Shown in pieces: positions 10,877 to 21,251 of a DNA stretch of 42,411 nt. Each line of letters opens with the position of its first letter. Position 1 is the stretch's first letter. This DNA is from Pseudomonadota bacterium. GTDB lineage: Bacteria; Pseudomonadota; Gammaproteobacteria; Burkholderiales; Rhodocyclaceae. The notes under the pieces are model-generated. The model was not told the origin of the DNA. It ran no database searches and saw nothing but the letters and a program-made list of their open reading frames with translations. Made by a program: the position numbers and the translations under genes. The stretch spans positions 1 to 42,411 of the forward strand of contig JAJXVG010000006.1 in NCBI GenBank assembly GCA_021782315.1, in the 5' to 3' direction.

Positions 10877-12505
10877 TCAGAGCCGGAACCTGCCGATCTG
10901 CTGCTTCAGGTTATTGGCGATAACTTCGAGTTGATGTGCCGTTTCCGAGGTGTCGCGGATTGTTCCTGTCGTTTCATCGACCATGTTGGCGATCTGCTCT
11001 ACGCGTTGGGCAATAGAGGTGCTGGTTGTGCTTTGCTCATGGGTGGAGTCGGCCACCTCTCCGATTCTGAGCAGGGTCCGGCGGGCACCGTCTTCGATGG
11101 CGCGCAGCGATTCGGTGGCTGAAGCGGCCAGCTGAACGCCTTCCTGAACCTCGGGCAATGCTGCATCCATGGCCTCCACTGCGCCGATGGTGTCGTTCTG
11201 GATACCGACGATCATCTGTTCGATTTCGGCGGTGGCCGCCGAGGTGCGTTCGGCCAGCTTGCGGACTTCGTCGGCGACGACGGCAAAGCCGCGGCCTTGC
11301 TCGCCGGCGCGCGCCGCCTCAATGGCTGCGTTGAGCGCCAGCAGATTGGTCTGGCCGGCGATGTCCTTGATTACGTTGGCGATCGAAGAAATTTGACTGG
11401 CCCGTTCTTCCAGGGCGCGGATACGGTTGGAGGCATTGCTCACCGTATCGGAAATTTTCTCGATGGCTTGCGATGCCTGTTGGACGCGGGCGGTGCCTTG
11501 TCCCGCCAGTTCGACCGCCTGATTCGAGTCGAGCGAGGTGTCGCGGGCGCTGTCCGAAATATGGTTCGAGCTGACGGTCAACTCTTCGATTGCCGCTGCC
11601 ATCGCCGAAGTGGCATCGGATTGTTGCTCGGCCGCACGCGATACTTCTGCCGAGGCTTGGGCTATTCTGGAGGCGTTGCTAACCAGGCTATTGGCATCGT
11701 TGTTGATCTCGCCGACCAAAGTACGCAGGGAAGCGACCATATTGGCCAATGCATGGAGCAGGCTTCCAGCCGGTGCGTTGTCGAGCGAAGCGGTCAAATC
11801 GCCACTGGCAACGCGTTCCATGATGGCGGTTGCCGCCGCCGGTTCTCCGCCGAGTTGGCGTACGATGCTACTGCCTACTTGCCAGCCTACCAGGCTCAGC
11901 AACAGTAACAATCCCAGCGAAATGCCGCCGAGGAGAATGGCTTCTCGCCGGAATTCGCTATCGACGTCGTCGATATAGATGCCGGTGCCGATCACCCAGC
12001 CCCAGAGAGCGAAATTGCCGACATAGGCGAGCTTCGGTTCCGGGGTGGTCTGGCCCGCCTTGGGAAACCAGTAATCGACGAAGCCACCGCCGGCCAGGGC
12101 TGTAGCGACGATCTCCTTCATCAGGAATTTACCCCGGGCATCCTTCATGTCGGCGACATCCTTGCCTTCGTTTTCCGGCTTGGGCGGAATCAGGATGTAG
12201 TGGTGGCTGTTGTCGAGAATGAAAAAATAATTGGTCTTGTCGTAACGTTGGGCGCGCAATGTTTCGATGGCCTGTTTCTTGGCTTCTTCCTCCGACATCT
12301 TTCCTGTTTCGACCTGCTTCTGGTGATAGGAAAGCACGCCCATCGCCGATTCGACCAGGGCTTGCGTCGTTTGTTTGCGATCCTCCAGCATGCCCGATTT
12401 CAATTGGAAGAGGGCGGTCAGGCATAGGCTCAGTAAACCGAGGAGCATCAGGCCAACCAATATCTGCATGCGTGTCGATACGCGCAGGGTATGCATTGAG
12501 TTCAT
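10877..12505 (-). CDS. Methyl-accepting chemotaxis protein with periplasmic Cache domain
   Basis: Two TM segments, [24 protein letters not shown] Cache-type sensor, signalling hairpin [47 protein letters not shown]. Confidence 0.95.
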   Translation of the reverse strand: MNSMHTLRVSTRMQILVGLMLLGLLSLCLTALFQLKSGMLEDRKQTTQALVESAMGVLSYHQKQVETGKMSEEEAKKQAIETLRAQRYDKTNYFFILDNSHHYILIPPKPENEGKDVADMKDARGKFLMKEIVATALAGGGFVDYWFPKAGQTTPEPKLAYVGNFALWGWVIGTGIYIDDVDSEFRREAILLGGISLGLLLLLSLVGWQVGSSIVRQLGGEPAAATAIMERVASGDLTASLDNAPAGSLLHALANMVASLRTLVGEINNDANSLVSNASRIAQASAEVSRAAEQQSDATSAMAAAIEELTVSSNHISDSARDTSLDSNQAVELAGQGTARVQQASQAIEKISDTVSNASNRIRALEERASQISSIANVIKDIAGQTNLLALNAAIEAARAGEQGRGFAVVADEVRKLAERTSAATAEIEQMIVGIQNDTIGAVEAMDAALPEVQEGVQLAASATESLRAIEDGARRTLLRIGEVADSTHEQSTTSTSIAQRVEQIANMVDETTGTIRDTSETAHQLEVIANNLKQQIGRFRL

Positions 12506-12699
12506 ACGGGCTCCTCCGTTTTATGTTTTTCCTTGGATTCTAGTCTTGGATGGCAAGAAATGTGTAACTGCTTGCCGTGATGCAGGCGGATTTTTATTAC
12601 TAAAGTGGTAGTCATTCGGATAGGCGCAATATGCCACACGGGATTATGGTTTGGTGTTATTTTTACATTTAGCGTATTCCTCAAGGCGCAGTCTCTCGA

Positions 12700-14844
12700 A
12701 TGAAGGACACGGTCGGCCGGTCTTCCGAAAGCGATTTTTTCCTTAGCCTCGGCTATCGGGTCTGGCTGTTGATCGGGCATCTGCTGGTTGTGGCCCTGTG
12801 TGGGCTGGGCATCTCGATGGAATTCCGGCAGATCGACGAAAATGTCGAAACATTGGCCAGGGAGCGAGGCAGTGTCCTCTTCCACCTGCTCGAATTGATG
12901 CGCGACTGGAACGCCATGCACGGTGGCGTCTATGTCCCGGTGACGGCGACGACCCAACCGAATCCCTATCTGATTCATCCCCGGCGTGACTTGCTGACGA
13001 CGGATGGCGAGCGCCTGACCATGGTCAATCCCGCCTTCATGACACGTCAGATCGGTGAAATTGCCGAACGGGCCGATGGGGTGAAATTCCATATCACCAG
13101 CCTGCGGCCGATACGTCCGGGCAATGCGGCGGATGCTTGGGAGATGGAAGGTTTGCTGGCCTTCGAAAATGGCAGCAAGCACGAAGTCCTGGCCCTGTTG
13201 GCAACGGATAAGGGGATGGTTCATCGTTACATGGCGCCCTTGTTGGTCAAGCAGTCCTGCCTTGCTTGTCACCTGCAACAGGGATACAAACTGGGAGATG
13301 TTCGTGGTGCCATCAGCATCTCGATGCCCGCCGAAAAAATTCTTGCCGTACGCAGCGAGCAGCGGGTGCGCGTCGTTTCGAGCATGGGCGCGGCGGGCCT
13401 GATCATCGCCTTGCTGATGCATTATGTAATTCGACGATCCCGGCGTCAGTTCCTTCATTTGAAAGAGATAAGCGCCGGTCAGGAGCGGCTGATCGCCGCG
13501 CGGACACAGACCCTTTCCAGGGTCAACGACCAGTTGCTGGCGGAGGTGGCCGAACGCAAGCGCAACGAGGCGCGGATCGGCGAGAGCGAGGCGCGCTATC
13601 GTTCGGTGATCGAAGCCAGCCAGAATGGGATCATCATCATGCAGGTTCCGGATTTTCGTATCAGCTTTGCCAATGAGCAGGCCGCCGCCATGCTCGGGCT
13701 GGAGTCGGCGCAGCTGTTGAATCGGCCCGTGCTCGATTTCATTCACGCCACGGACCGCCCCCTTGCTGCCGAGCGCCTTGACCGCCGGGCTCGAGGCGAA
13801 CCAGTGTCGGCGACGATACGCCTGCGTCTTGCCCAGCCGGATGGCAGTCATGTGCGAATCGCCGATGTCCATGTCGCGCGTATCGAAGACGCTTCGGCGC
13901 AGGTGCAATGGGTGGCCAGCGCGCAGGACGTGAGCGATCGTCTGGCCGCTGAGCGTGCCTTGCAGATATCGGCTGCCGTCATGGAGAGCGCGGCCGAAGC
14001 TATCGTCGTCACCGATGCCGAGAACCGCATCATTCAAACCAATCCGGCTTTTACGGCGATTACCGGATATCTTCCTCAGGAGGTTCTCGGCAAGGATCCC
14101 GGCATTCTCGGGGCTGGCCGGCACGATACCGAGTTCTTCCGCGACATGTGGCAATCCCTGGGCAGGAATGGGCATTGGGCCGGCGAAGTCTGGAATCGTC
14201 GACCCGATGGCACGCTATATGTCGTCTGGCTGACCATTTCGGCAATTCGCGGCGAGGGGGTGGAGAGTGGCGGCAGGCATGTGGCTACCTTCATCGATAT
14301 CACGCAGCGCAAGGAAGTCGAGGAGATGCTCCGGCATCGTGCCCAAAGCGATCCATTGACCGATCTGCCCAATCGGACGTTGTTCTACGACCGCCTGCAG
14401 ATGGCGCTGACCCATGCGCGACGCTATGGCGAGTCATTCGGGCTGTTCTATATCGATCTCGATCATTTCAAGGGGGTCAATGACTCGCTGGGTCACGCCG
14501 CCGGCGACGAATTGCTGATCGAGACCGCTCACCGGCTGCTGCTGGCCGTTCGCCAGTCCGATACGGTGGCCCGCTTGGGCGGCGACGAATTTGCCGTCAT
14601 CCTCCCCAAGATCGGCAGCCAGACCGAGGTGGAGGAGGTCGCCCAGCGCGTGGTCGCCGCCCTGGCCTGCCCATTCCGACTGGCGGCAGGGGAAGCTTGC
14701 GTTTCGGCCAGTGTCGGCATCGCCGTCTACCCGCAGCATGGCGACGACCTGGAGTCCTTGCGGGCCAGTGCCGATGCTGCACTTTATGCGGTCAAGCATG
14801 GCGGGCGCAACGCCTACCGCTTCGCGCCACACGGTGCCGGCTGA
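12700..14844 (+). CDS. DUF3365/Tll0287-like sensor (CxxCH) - PAS - PAS - GGDEF diguanylate cyclase
   Basis: VKQSCLACHLQQGYKLGDVRGAISISMP (CLACH), PAS repeats, RLGGDEFAVILPK. Confidence 0.88.
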   Translation: MKDTVGRSSESDFFLSLGYRVWLLIGHLLVVALCGLGISMEFRQIDENVETLARERGSVLFHLLELMRDWNAMHGGVYVPVTATTQPNPYLIHPRRDLLTTDGERLTMVNPAFMTRQIGEIAERADGVKFHITSLRPIRPGNAADAWEMEGLLAFENGSKHEVLALLATDKGMVHRYMAPLLVKQSCLACHLQQGYKLGDVRGAISISMPAEKILAVRSEQRVRVVSSMGAAGLIIALLMHYVIRRSRRQFLHLKEISAGQERLIAARTQTLSRVNDQLLAEVAERKRNEARIGESEARYRSVIEASQNGIIIMQVPDFRISFANEQAAAMLGLESAQLLNRPVLDFIHATDRPLAAERLDRRARGEPVSATIRLRLAQPDGSHVRIADVHVARIEDASAQVQWVASAQDVSDRLAAERALQISAAVMESAAEAIVVTDAENRIIQTNPAFTAITGYLPQEVLGKDPGILGAGRHDTEFFRDMWQSLGRNGHWAGEVWNRRPDGTLYVVWLTISAIRGEGVESGGRHVATFIDITQRKEVEEMLRHRAQSDPLTDLPNRTLFYDRLQMALTHARRYGESFGLFYIDLDHFKGVNDSLGHAAGDELLIETAHRLLLAVRQSDTVARLGGDEFAVILPKIGSQTEVEEVAQRVVAALACPFRLAAGEACVSASVGIAVYPQHGDDLESLRASADAALYAVKHGGRNAYRFAPHGAG

Positions 14845-14987
14845 GCACTCCCTCGGCAATTCGCCGGGTTCGGCAAGGCGGGGAACATGTGCAAAAATTC
14901 AGGCATGCGATTGGCCTGCTTGTGTCTTATAATGATACATTAATAATTAAATTATAAAAATTTTTGTAACATGTTTAACGAGCCAAC

Positions 14988-17654
14988 ATGCAAACCCAAC
15001 ACTACCTGAATTCTCTTTTCGCGCCGGGTTCTGTGGCCATCATCGGCGCTTCCGAACGGGAAAGCTCGGTCGGGGCCGTGATCCTGAACAATCTGCTCGG
15101 CGCCGGATACGGCGGCAAGATATTTCCGGTTAACCCGCATCACACGACGGTATTGGGCCATACGGCCTGGCCGTCCGTCGAAGCGGTAGGCTGCAGGGTG
15201 GATCTGGCCATCATTGCGACACCGGCTCGGAGCATTCCCGAGATCATGGCCCAATGCGGCCGGGCCGGCGTGCGCAATGCCATCATCGTCGCCACCGGTT
15301 TTTCCGAAACCGGCAACAGCGGTGCGACCCTGGAGCGCAAGATCAGGGAAATCGCCCGAACCGGGAATGTCCGGATTCTCGGCCCGAATTGCATCGGCAT
15401 CATGCGGCCGGATCAAAGACTGAATGCCGCCTATACGCGGATTCCGGCTATGGCCGGGGACTTGGCGCTGGTTTCCCAGTCCGGCGCGATGTGTTCCGCC
15501 GTGCTCGACTGGGCCGCCAGCAACGGGGTCGGCTTTTCGTCGGTGATTTCGCTTGGCCGCAGTGCCGACGTCAATTTTGGCGAGGTGCTGGATTTCCTGG
15601 TTTACGACGAGAAGACGCGAAACATCCTGATCTATCTCGAACATGTCGGCGATGCACGCCATTTCATGAGCGCCCTGCGCTCGGCCGCCCGGGTCAAGCC
15701 GGTGATCCTGCTCAAGGCCGGCAGGCATCCCTTGACCATTCTGGAAAATCCCGACGCCGACGCAATTTTCGATGCCGCCATCCGGCGGGCCGGCGTCGTC
15801 CGCGTTCAGAACATCGATCAGCTGTTCCACGCCGCCAAGGCGCTGAGCACCGGTTTCCGCCCCCATGGCCGGCAATTGTCCATCCTGACCAACGGCGGCG
15901 GGCCGGGTGTCATGGCGGCGGACCGGGCGGGCGACCTGGCCATTCCCCTGGCGTCATTGGCCAGCGATACGACGGAAACGCTCAATCGCCTGCTGCCGCG
16001 CGGCTGGTCACATGGCGGCCTGGTCGACATCGGCGGCGACGCGACCGTGGAGCGTTATCGCGAGGCGCTGCGTGCCGTTACGAGCGATCCCAATGTCCAT
16101 AGCACCCTGGTCCTCATGGCGCCCCATGCGATGATCGAACCGACCGCCGTCGCCCAGGCCGTTATCGAGATTGCCCGGAAGACGTCGAAAACCATCTGCT
16201 GCTGCTGGATGGGCGGGGAGCAGGTGAGTGCGGCGCGCCGTCTGCTGGAAGAGGCCGGTTTGCCGGTCTTTCGCACCCCGGATACGGCAATCGAGCTGTT
16301 TCACAATATTGCCAAGTATTACCGCAACCAGAAGCTGCTGGTGCAAACCCCGGGACCGGATGCAAAGCAGGCCGGCAATCGCCAGGGGAACGCCCGCCTG
16401 CTGATCGAAACCCTGCTCGCCGAGCGGCGGAAGGTCCTCTCCGTCATGGAGTCGAAAGCCGTTCTCAACGCCTTCGGCATCGCGGTATCGCCGAGCGTGG
16501 TCGCTCACAATGCGACGGAAGCCCTGTTCATCGCCCAGCAGGTTGGTTTCCCGGTAGCCATGAAGGTGGACTCCCCCGACCTGGCGCAGAAGTCGGAGGC
16601 CGGTGGCGTCCGGCTCAACATCGCCAGTACCGAGTCGGTGCTCAATGCTTATCACGACATCGTTGCGGCGGTCGGCCGACGCTATCCCGAGGCTCTGATC
16701 AAGGGCGTCTCCATCGAACCCCACCTGGTTTCGCCGAGCGGCCTGGAGTTGATGGTCGGCGTTTTTCGCGACCCGCTGTTCGGTCCGCTCATCACTTTCG
16801 GGGCGGGCGGCAGCGATGTCGATGTCTTCAGCGACCGGGCCTTGGCCCTGCCGCCGCTCAATGCCTTCCTGGCCAGGGATCTCGTCGATTCGACCAAGAT
16901 CGGGCTGGCCCTCGGGCAATCGGACCTGCGGCCACAGTCCGACCGCAGTGCCCTGGAGAGGGTCCTGGTCGCCGTCTCGGCGCTGGTTTGCGAATTGCCG
17001 TGGGTGAGGTCACTGGAAATCAATCCCTTGATCTTCGACGAAAAGGGGGCGATTGCCGCCGACGCGCGGATCGTCATCGATCATGCCCTGGGCGGGCCGT
17101 CGGGCAGCTACGCGCATCTGGCCATTGCCCCCTATCCTTCCCACCTGCAGCAAACCTGGCAGATCGACGGCGTCAACCTGACCGTGCGGCCGGTGCGGCC
17201 GGAAGATGCCCCCCTTGAACAGGCTTTCGTCAGCGGTCTGTCGGAGGCGTCGAGATTCTTCCGTTTCATGGATTCGATCAGCGAACTGCCGCCCTCGCTG
17301 CTGGCCCGTTTTACGCAAATCGACTACGGCCGGGAAATGGCCTTGCTGGCGACCGCCAATGAAGACGGCAAGGAACGGCTGGTGGCCAGCGCCCGCTACG
17401 CCCAGGCCGGGGACGGCGAGTCGGTCGAATTCGCCCTGGCCGTCGCCGACGACTGGCAGCGCTGCGGGCTCGGTCGCCGGCTGTTGGCGGCCTTGATCGA
17501 CTGTGCCCGGCAGGCCGGTTACCGGATCATGCTGGGCGACGTCCTGTCGGACAATGCAAAAATGCTGTTCCTGATGGAGAGTTTGGGATTCGCCGTCCTG
17601 CCGCATCAGGAGGACAGGCGTGCCAAGCGGGTGGTGAAGATGCTGTCGGTTTGA
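14988..17654 (+). CDS. ADP-forming acyl-CoA synthetase-like protein with C-terminal GNAT domain (Pat/AcsA-acetyltransferase architecture)
   Basis: LFAPGSVAIIGASERESSVG CoA-binding, LVSQSGAMCSAVLDWA, ATP-grasp FPVAMKVDSPDLAQKSEAGGV, C-terminal GNAT (VADDWQRCGLGRRLLAALIDCARQAGY). Confidence 0.88.
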   Translation: MQTQHYLNSLFAPGSVAIIGASERESSVGAVILNNLLGAGYGGKIFPVNPHHTTVLGHTAWPSVEAVGCRVDLAIIATPARSIPEIMAQCGRAGVRNAIIVATGFSETGNSGATLERKIREIARTGNVRILGPNCIGIMRPDQRLNAAYTRIPAMAGDLALVSQSGAMCSAVLDWAASNGVGFSSVISLGRSADVNFGEVLDFLVYDEKTRNILIYLEHVGDARHFMSALRSAARVKPVILLKAGRHPLTILENPDADAIFDAAIRRAGVVRVQNIDQLFHAAKALSTGFRPHGRQLSILTNGGGPGVMAADRAGDLAIPLASLASDTTETLNRLLPRGWSHGGLVDIGGDATVERYREALRAVTSDPNVHSTLVLMAPHAMIEPTAVAQAVIEIARKTSKTICCCWMGGEQVSAARRLLEEAGLPVFRTPDTAIELFHNIAKYYRNQKLLVQTPGPDAKQAGNRQGNARLLIETLLAERRKVLSVMESKAVLNAFGIAVSPSVVAHNATEALFIAQQVGFPVAMKVDSPDLAQKSEAGGVRLNIASTESVLNAYHDIVAAVGRRYPEALIKGVSIEPHLVSPSGLELMVGVFRDPLFGPLITFGAGGSDVDVFSDRALALPPLNAFLARDLVDSTKIGLALGQSDLRPQSDRSALERVLVAVSALVCELPWVRSLEINPLIFDEKGAIAADARIVIDHALGGPSGSYAHLAIAPYPSHLQQTWQIDGVNLTVRPVRPEDAPLEQAFVSGLSEASRFFRFMDSISELPPSLLARFTQIDYGREMALLATANEDGKERLVASARYAQAGDGESVEFALAVADDWQRCGLGRRLLAALIDCARQAGYRIMLGDVLSDNAKMLFLMESLGFAVLPHQEDRRAKRVVKMLSV

Positions 17655-17898
17655 GCGCTGCGCCGAGTTCCGGGCTGATCGACATGTTGAAATTGTATTG
17701 ATTTGTTACTTGTATTTTTTATTTGTTAAATGTTTTGTGTCGTTATTGGGGGCTGATTTTGCCGATATCCGGATGGCGGTTGAAAAACGAGCCAGCACTT
17801 TGTTTTGAAGCGATACGGTACCTTGGGTAAAATGATCGAAATACCGAGTGGCGCATGAGGCCAATGAATTCCTCCCGTTTTTTTTGCTGGTTACTCTT

Positions 17899-18846
17899 GT
17901 GAGCAATCTGATACAGGCGCGCCTGGACGAATTCAGGCAGCGGCGTCGCGTTCAGGCCGGATCGTTGATCATCACCGTTTTCGGCGATGCCGTTCTGCCG
18001 CGTGGCGGCCGGATCTGGTTGGGCAGCCTGATTCAATTGCTGGAGCCTCTGGCGCTCAATGAACGCCTGATTCGCACCTCGGTTTTCCGTCTCGTCAAGG
18101 AAGAGTGGCTGCGGGCGGAGTCCGTCGGTCGACGCGCCGAATACGCGCTCACCTCATCCGGCAAGCGGCGCTTCGAGGAGGCGGCGCAGCACATTTACGC
18201 CTCCAACGCACCGCTTTGGGATAGACGCTGGCGTCTGATACTGGCCGTTCGGGGCATGGATCCCAAGGTTCGCGAGCAGTTCAGGCGGGCCTTGTTCTGG
18301 CAGGGCTTCGGGGTATTGGGCGACGACTGCTTCGTGCATCCGAGCGCCGATCTGTCTAGCGTTTTCGATGCCCTGATCGCCGATGGCCTGTCCTCCGTCC
18401 TCGGCGGCCTGTTGCCGCTGTTCGCCGCCGATTCGCGTTTGGCGCAGTCGGCCAACGACGCTGACCTGGTGCGCCGGGCCTGGGATCTCGGCATCCTGGC
18501 CAACGCCTACCGCGAATTCGTCGCCTGCTATCAACCCATTCTCGACGAGATGCAACTGGATAGCCTGTTCGAAGTCAGCGAACAGGATGCCTTTTTGCTG
18601 CGCATCCTGCTCATCCACGATTACCGTCGATTGCTGTTGCGCGACCCGGAGTTGCCGGAGGTGTTGTTGCCGCCGAATTGGCCGGGTCAGAAGGCACGCC
18701 TGTTGTGCAAGGAACTGTACAAGCGCCTGGAACCGGTCTCCGCTCGCCATCTCGATCAATGGCTCTGCCTTGCAGACGGCCGGATTCCGGCGCAGGACGC
18801 CCTGCTCACCGAGCGCTTTCCGCAATACGACCCCTTGGGCGCCTAG
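17899..18846 (+). CDS. paaX: Phenylacetate catabolism transcriptional repressor PaaX
   Basis: [50 protein letters not shown], PaaX N-terminus; GTG start at 17899 in frame. Confidence 0.9.
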   Translation: MSNLIQARLDEFRQRRRVQAGSLIITVFGDAVLPRGGRIWLGSLIQLLEPLALNERLIRTSVFRLVKEEWLRAESVGRRAEYALTSSGKRRFEEAAQHIYASNAPLWDRRWRLILAVRGMDPKVREQFRRALFWQGFGVLGDDCFVHPSADLSSVFDALIADGLSSVLGGLLPLFAADSRLAQSANDADLVRRAWDLGILANAYREFVACYQPILDEMQLDSLFEVSEQDAFLLRILLIHDYRRLLLRDPELPEVLLPPNWPGQKARLLCKELYKRLEPVSARHLDQWLCLADGRIPAQDALLTERFPQYDPLGA

Positions 18847-19460
18847 CCCTGCCTGTTTTTCAACTCGCTTAGAGGTACGATGTCTGGCATTTCGATGCGC
18901 TTGCGCCCGGCTTCGACCGCCGTCAGTGGCGTCGTTTCGACCAGGGTGGCAAGGCAGCGCCGGGTCAGTTCCTGATAGGTACGGGTACCGTCGGCTTTCC
19001 AGGCCAGTTCCTCGTCGCTGAGGAGGCGAACGACCCTGGCCGGGATGCCGGCCAGCAGGGAGCGTGGCGGCAGTTCCTGCTTGGCCTTGACGAAGGAGGA
19101 GGCGGCGACGATGCTCGACTCGCCGACGATGGCGTTGTCCATGATCACCGCGTTCATGCCGACCAGCGCGTTGCGGCCGATGCGGCAACCGTGCAGCACG
19201 GCACCGTGGCCGATATGTCCGTTCTCTTCGACGACGGTGTCGGTGCCGGGAAAGCCGTGCATGACGCAGGTATCCTGCAGGTTGGCGCCGGCCTCCAGGA
19301 TCAGTCGGCCGAAATCGCCGCGCAGGCTGGCGCAGGGACCGACATAGCAATGCGGGCCGACGATGACGTCGCCGATGAGGACGGCGCTGGGGTGAACATA
19401 GGCAGTCGGATCAACGACCGGTACGATGCCGTCGATGGCATAAACGCGAAGTTGTGACAT
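18843..19460 (-). CDS. paaY: PaaY, gamma-class carbonic anhydrase-like hexapeptide protein/thioesterase
   Basis: [87 protein letters not shown]. Confidence 0.92.
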   Translation of the reverse strand: MSQLRVYAIDGIVPVVDPTAYVHPSAVLIGDVIVGPHCYVGPCASLRGDFGRLILEAGANLQDTCVMHGFPGTDTVVEENGHIGHGAVLHGCRIGRNALVGMNAVIMDNAIVGESSIVAASSFVKAKQELPPRSLLAGIPARVVRLLSDEELAWKADGTRTYQELTRRCLATLVETTPLTAVEAGRKRIEMPDIVPLSELKNRQG

Positions 19461-19533
19461 AGGTCAGTGTTTTCCTTTGGGAATTTGCATTATTCTAGAA
19501 CCAATTACGAAGTATGGAATCAAGGGGGCGGTG

Positions 19534-20331
19534 ATGGCGGAAGAACTCGAAGGCAAGCATGGCGTCCAGTCGCTGGAAATCGGCATGGGAATTTTGCGGG
19601 CGATGGCCAACGGCCAGCGCTCGATGATGCTCAAGGATATTGCGGCAGCGGCGGACATGCCTGCCTCGAAGGCGCACCGTTACCTGGTCAGCCTGATTCG
19701 CGCCGGGCTGGTGGATCAGGATCCGATGACGTCCCGCTACGATCTTGGCGCCTTTGCGCTCAATCTCGGCCTGGTCGCGCTCGACCGCCTGGATCGCGTC
19801 CGCCTCGGCCTCAACGTCATCGCCCAGATGCGCGACGAAATCAACCAGACGACGGCGCTGGCCATCTGGGGCGACCGCGGCCCGGTCGTCATCCGCTGGG
19901 AACGGCCGCGTCGGCCGATCACCGTCAATGTCATCACCGGTACCACGCTCGAATTGCTGGTGACTTCCGCCGGGCGTGTCTTTGCCGCCTGGATGCCGAA
20001 AAAGATCATCGCCCCGCTCATCGCCGAAGAGTTGAAACGCACCTCCCTGCCCGCCGAACTCAGGAGCAGGGAGGCCGTCGAAACGATGCTGTCGCAAATT
20101 CGCGCCCAGGGTTATGCGTCGACCAACGGCCAGCACAAGGTCGAGGGCATCGAGTCGGTGGCGGCGCCAGTCTTCAATTTCAAGAACGAAATCACCATGG
20201 CCCTGCTCGTGGTCGGTGTCCAGGGAATGTTCGATACCAGCCCGGCGGGCGAGGTTGTGAACAGCCTGCGCCAGTACGCCGGTGAGCTCTCGGTACGTCT
20301 CGGCGCCCACGGCGAGCCGAAGCTGACATGA
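19534..20331 (+). CDS. IclR-family transcriptional regulator
   Basis: N-terminal wHTH (LEIGMGILRAMANGQRSMMLKDIAAAADMPASKAHRYLVSLIRAGLV) and IclR effector domain; divergent from paaY. Confidence 0.88.
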   Translation: MAEELEGKHGVQSLEIGMGILRAMANGQRSMMLKDIAAAADMPASKAHRYLVSLIRAGLVDQDPMTSRYDLGAFALNLGLVALDRLDRVRLGLNVIAQMRDEINQTTALAIWGDRGPVVIRWERPRRPITVNVITGTTLELLVTSAGRVFAAWMPKKIIAPLIAEELKRTSLPAELRSREAVETMLSQIRAQGYASTNGQHKVEGIESVAAPVFNFKNEITMALLVVGVQGMFDTSPAGEVVNSLRQYAGELSVRLGAHGEPKLT

Positions 20332-20342
20332 AAAACCTTGTT

Positions 20343-20424
20343 TTTTCGGCTATGGCGGCGTTGCAAATCCTCGCGATACGACTGGGTATCGCTGTGGTTT
20401 GCGCCTTGCCCTGACCAAAAATCC
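20343..20424 (-). repeat. Dispersed intergenic repeat, copy 2 (inverted relative to 1..82)
   Basis: Reverse complement matches 1..82 with 3 mismatches by eye. Confidence 0.9.
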
Positions 20425-20444
20425 GTCGGTTTTAACCGTACCGA

Positions 20445-20461
20445 GTGCAACACTACACTAG
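20445..20461 (+). repeat. Short repeat tag GTGCAACACTACACTAG, copy 2
   Basis: Identical to 108..124; its CTA forms the minus-strand stop codon of the downstream enoyl-CoA hydratase gene. Confidence 0.85.
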
Positions 20462-21240
20462 CCCATCCAGCCCGCTGGTCGTTTGTCGAGGAAGGCTGAA
20501 ATGCCTTCCCTGGCTTCGTCCGTGGCCCGCTGGCGGGCGATGCGCAACGCTGTCTCCTCGCTCAGCCCGGCATCGATCGGGCGGCCGTTGACCGCCGCAA
20601 TCAGATCCTTGGCCGCCTTCTGGGCCTGCGGCCCGCCTGCGAGCAGGGCTTGGGTCAGGCGGTCGATGCAGGCGTCGAGCCGGTCGAGTTCGACGACCTC
20701 GCCAACCAGTCCGATGGCCAGGGCGCGTTCGGCGCTTATCCTTTCGGCGCTCTGGAAATAGCGCAGGGCATGCCGTGGGCCGATGGCGCGCAGGACGTAG
20801 GGGCTGATCGCGGAAGGAATGATGCCGAACCTGACTTCCGAGGTCGAAAACACCGCGTCGCTGCTCGCCACCGCCATGTCGCAGGCGGCGGTCAGGCCGG
20901 TGCCGCCGCCCAGTGCGGCCCCCTGCACGCGGGCGATGGTCGGTTTGCTCATTTCGGCCAAAGTACGAAGCATGCCGGCGAACTTGCGGGCGTCCTCAAC
21001 ATTCTGTTCATGGCTGAATTGTGCGGCGCGCTTCATCCAGTTGAGGTCGGCGCCGGCCGAAAAATGCTTGCCGCGACCGCCGAGGACGACGACGCGGACA
21101 GCCGCATCGGCGTCGAGGTCGAGACAGGCGGCGGCCAGCTCGGCAATCAACTGCTCGTCGAAGGCGTTGAAGACAGCCGGCCGGTTCATCCATACGGTGG
21201 CGACCTTGCCGACGCGTTCGATTTCCAGGGTTTGGTACAT
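20458..21240 (-). CDS. Enoyl-CoA hydratase/isomerase family protein (methylglutaconyl-CoA hydratase-like)
   Basis: Crotonase fold signatures FSAGADLNWMKR, ALGGGTGLTAACDMAVAS, FGIIPSAISPYV. Confidence 0.88.
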   Translation of the reverse strand: MYQTLEIERVGKVATVWMNRPAVFNAFDEQLIAELAAACLDLDADAAVRVVVLGGRGKHFSAGADLNWMKRAAQFSHEQNVEDARKFAGMLRTLAEMSKPTIARVQGAALGGGTGLTAACDMAVASSDAVFSTSEVRFGIIPSAISPYVLRAIGPRHALRYFQSAERISAERALAIGLVGEVVELDRLDACIDRLTQALLAGGPQAQKAAKDLIAAVNGRPIDAGLSEETALRIARQRATDEAREGISAFLDKRPAGWMG

Positions 21241-21251
21241 GGCCGGTTGCC

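Noticed and set aside
14925-14987. Near-palindromic GTAACATGTTTAAC upstream of the acyl-CoA synthetase gene as a regulator site
   Set aside because: Single occurrence in an AT-rich tract; too weak without comparative data.
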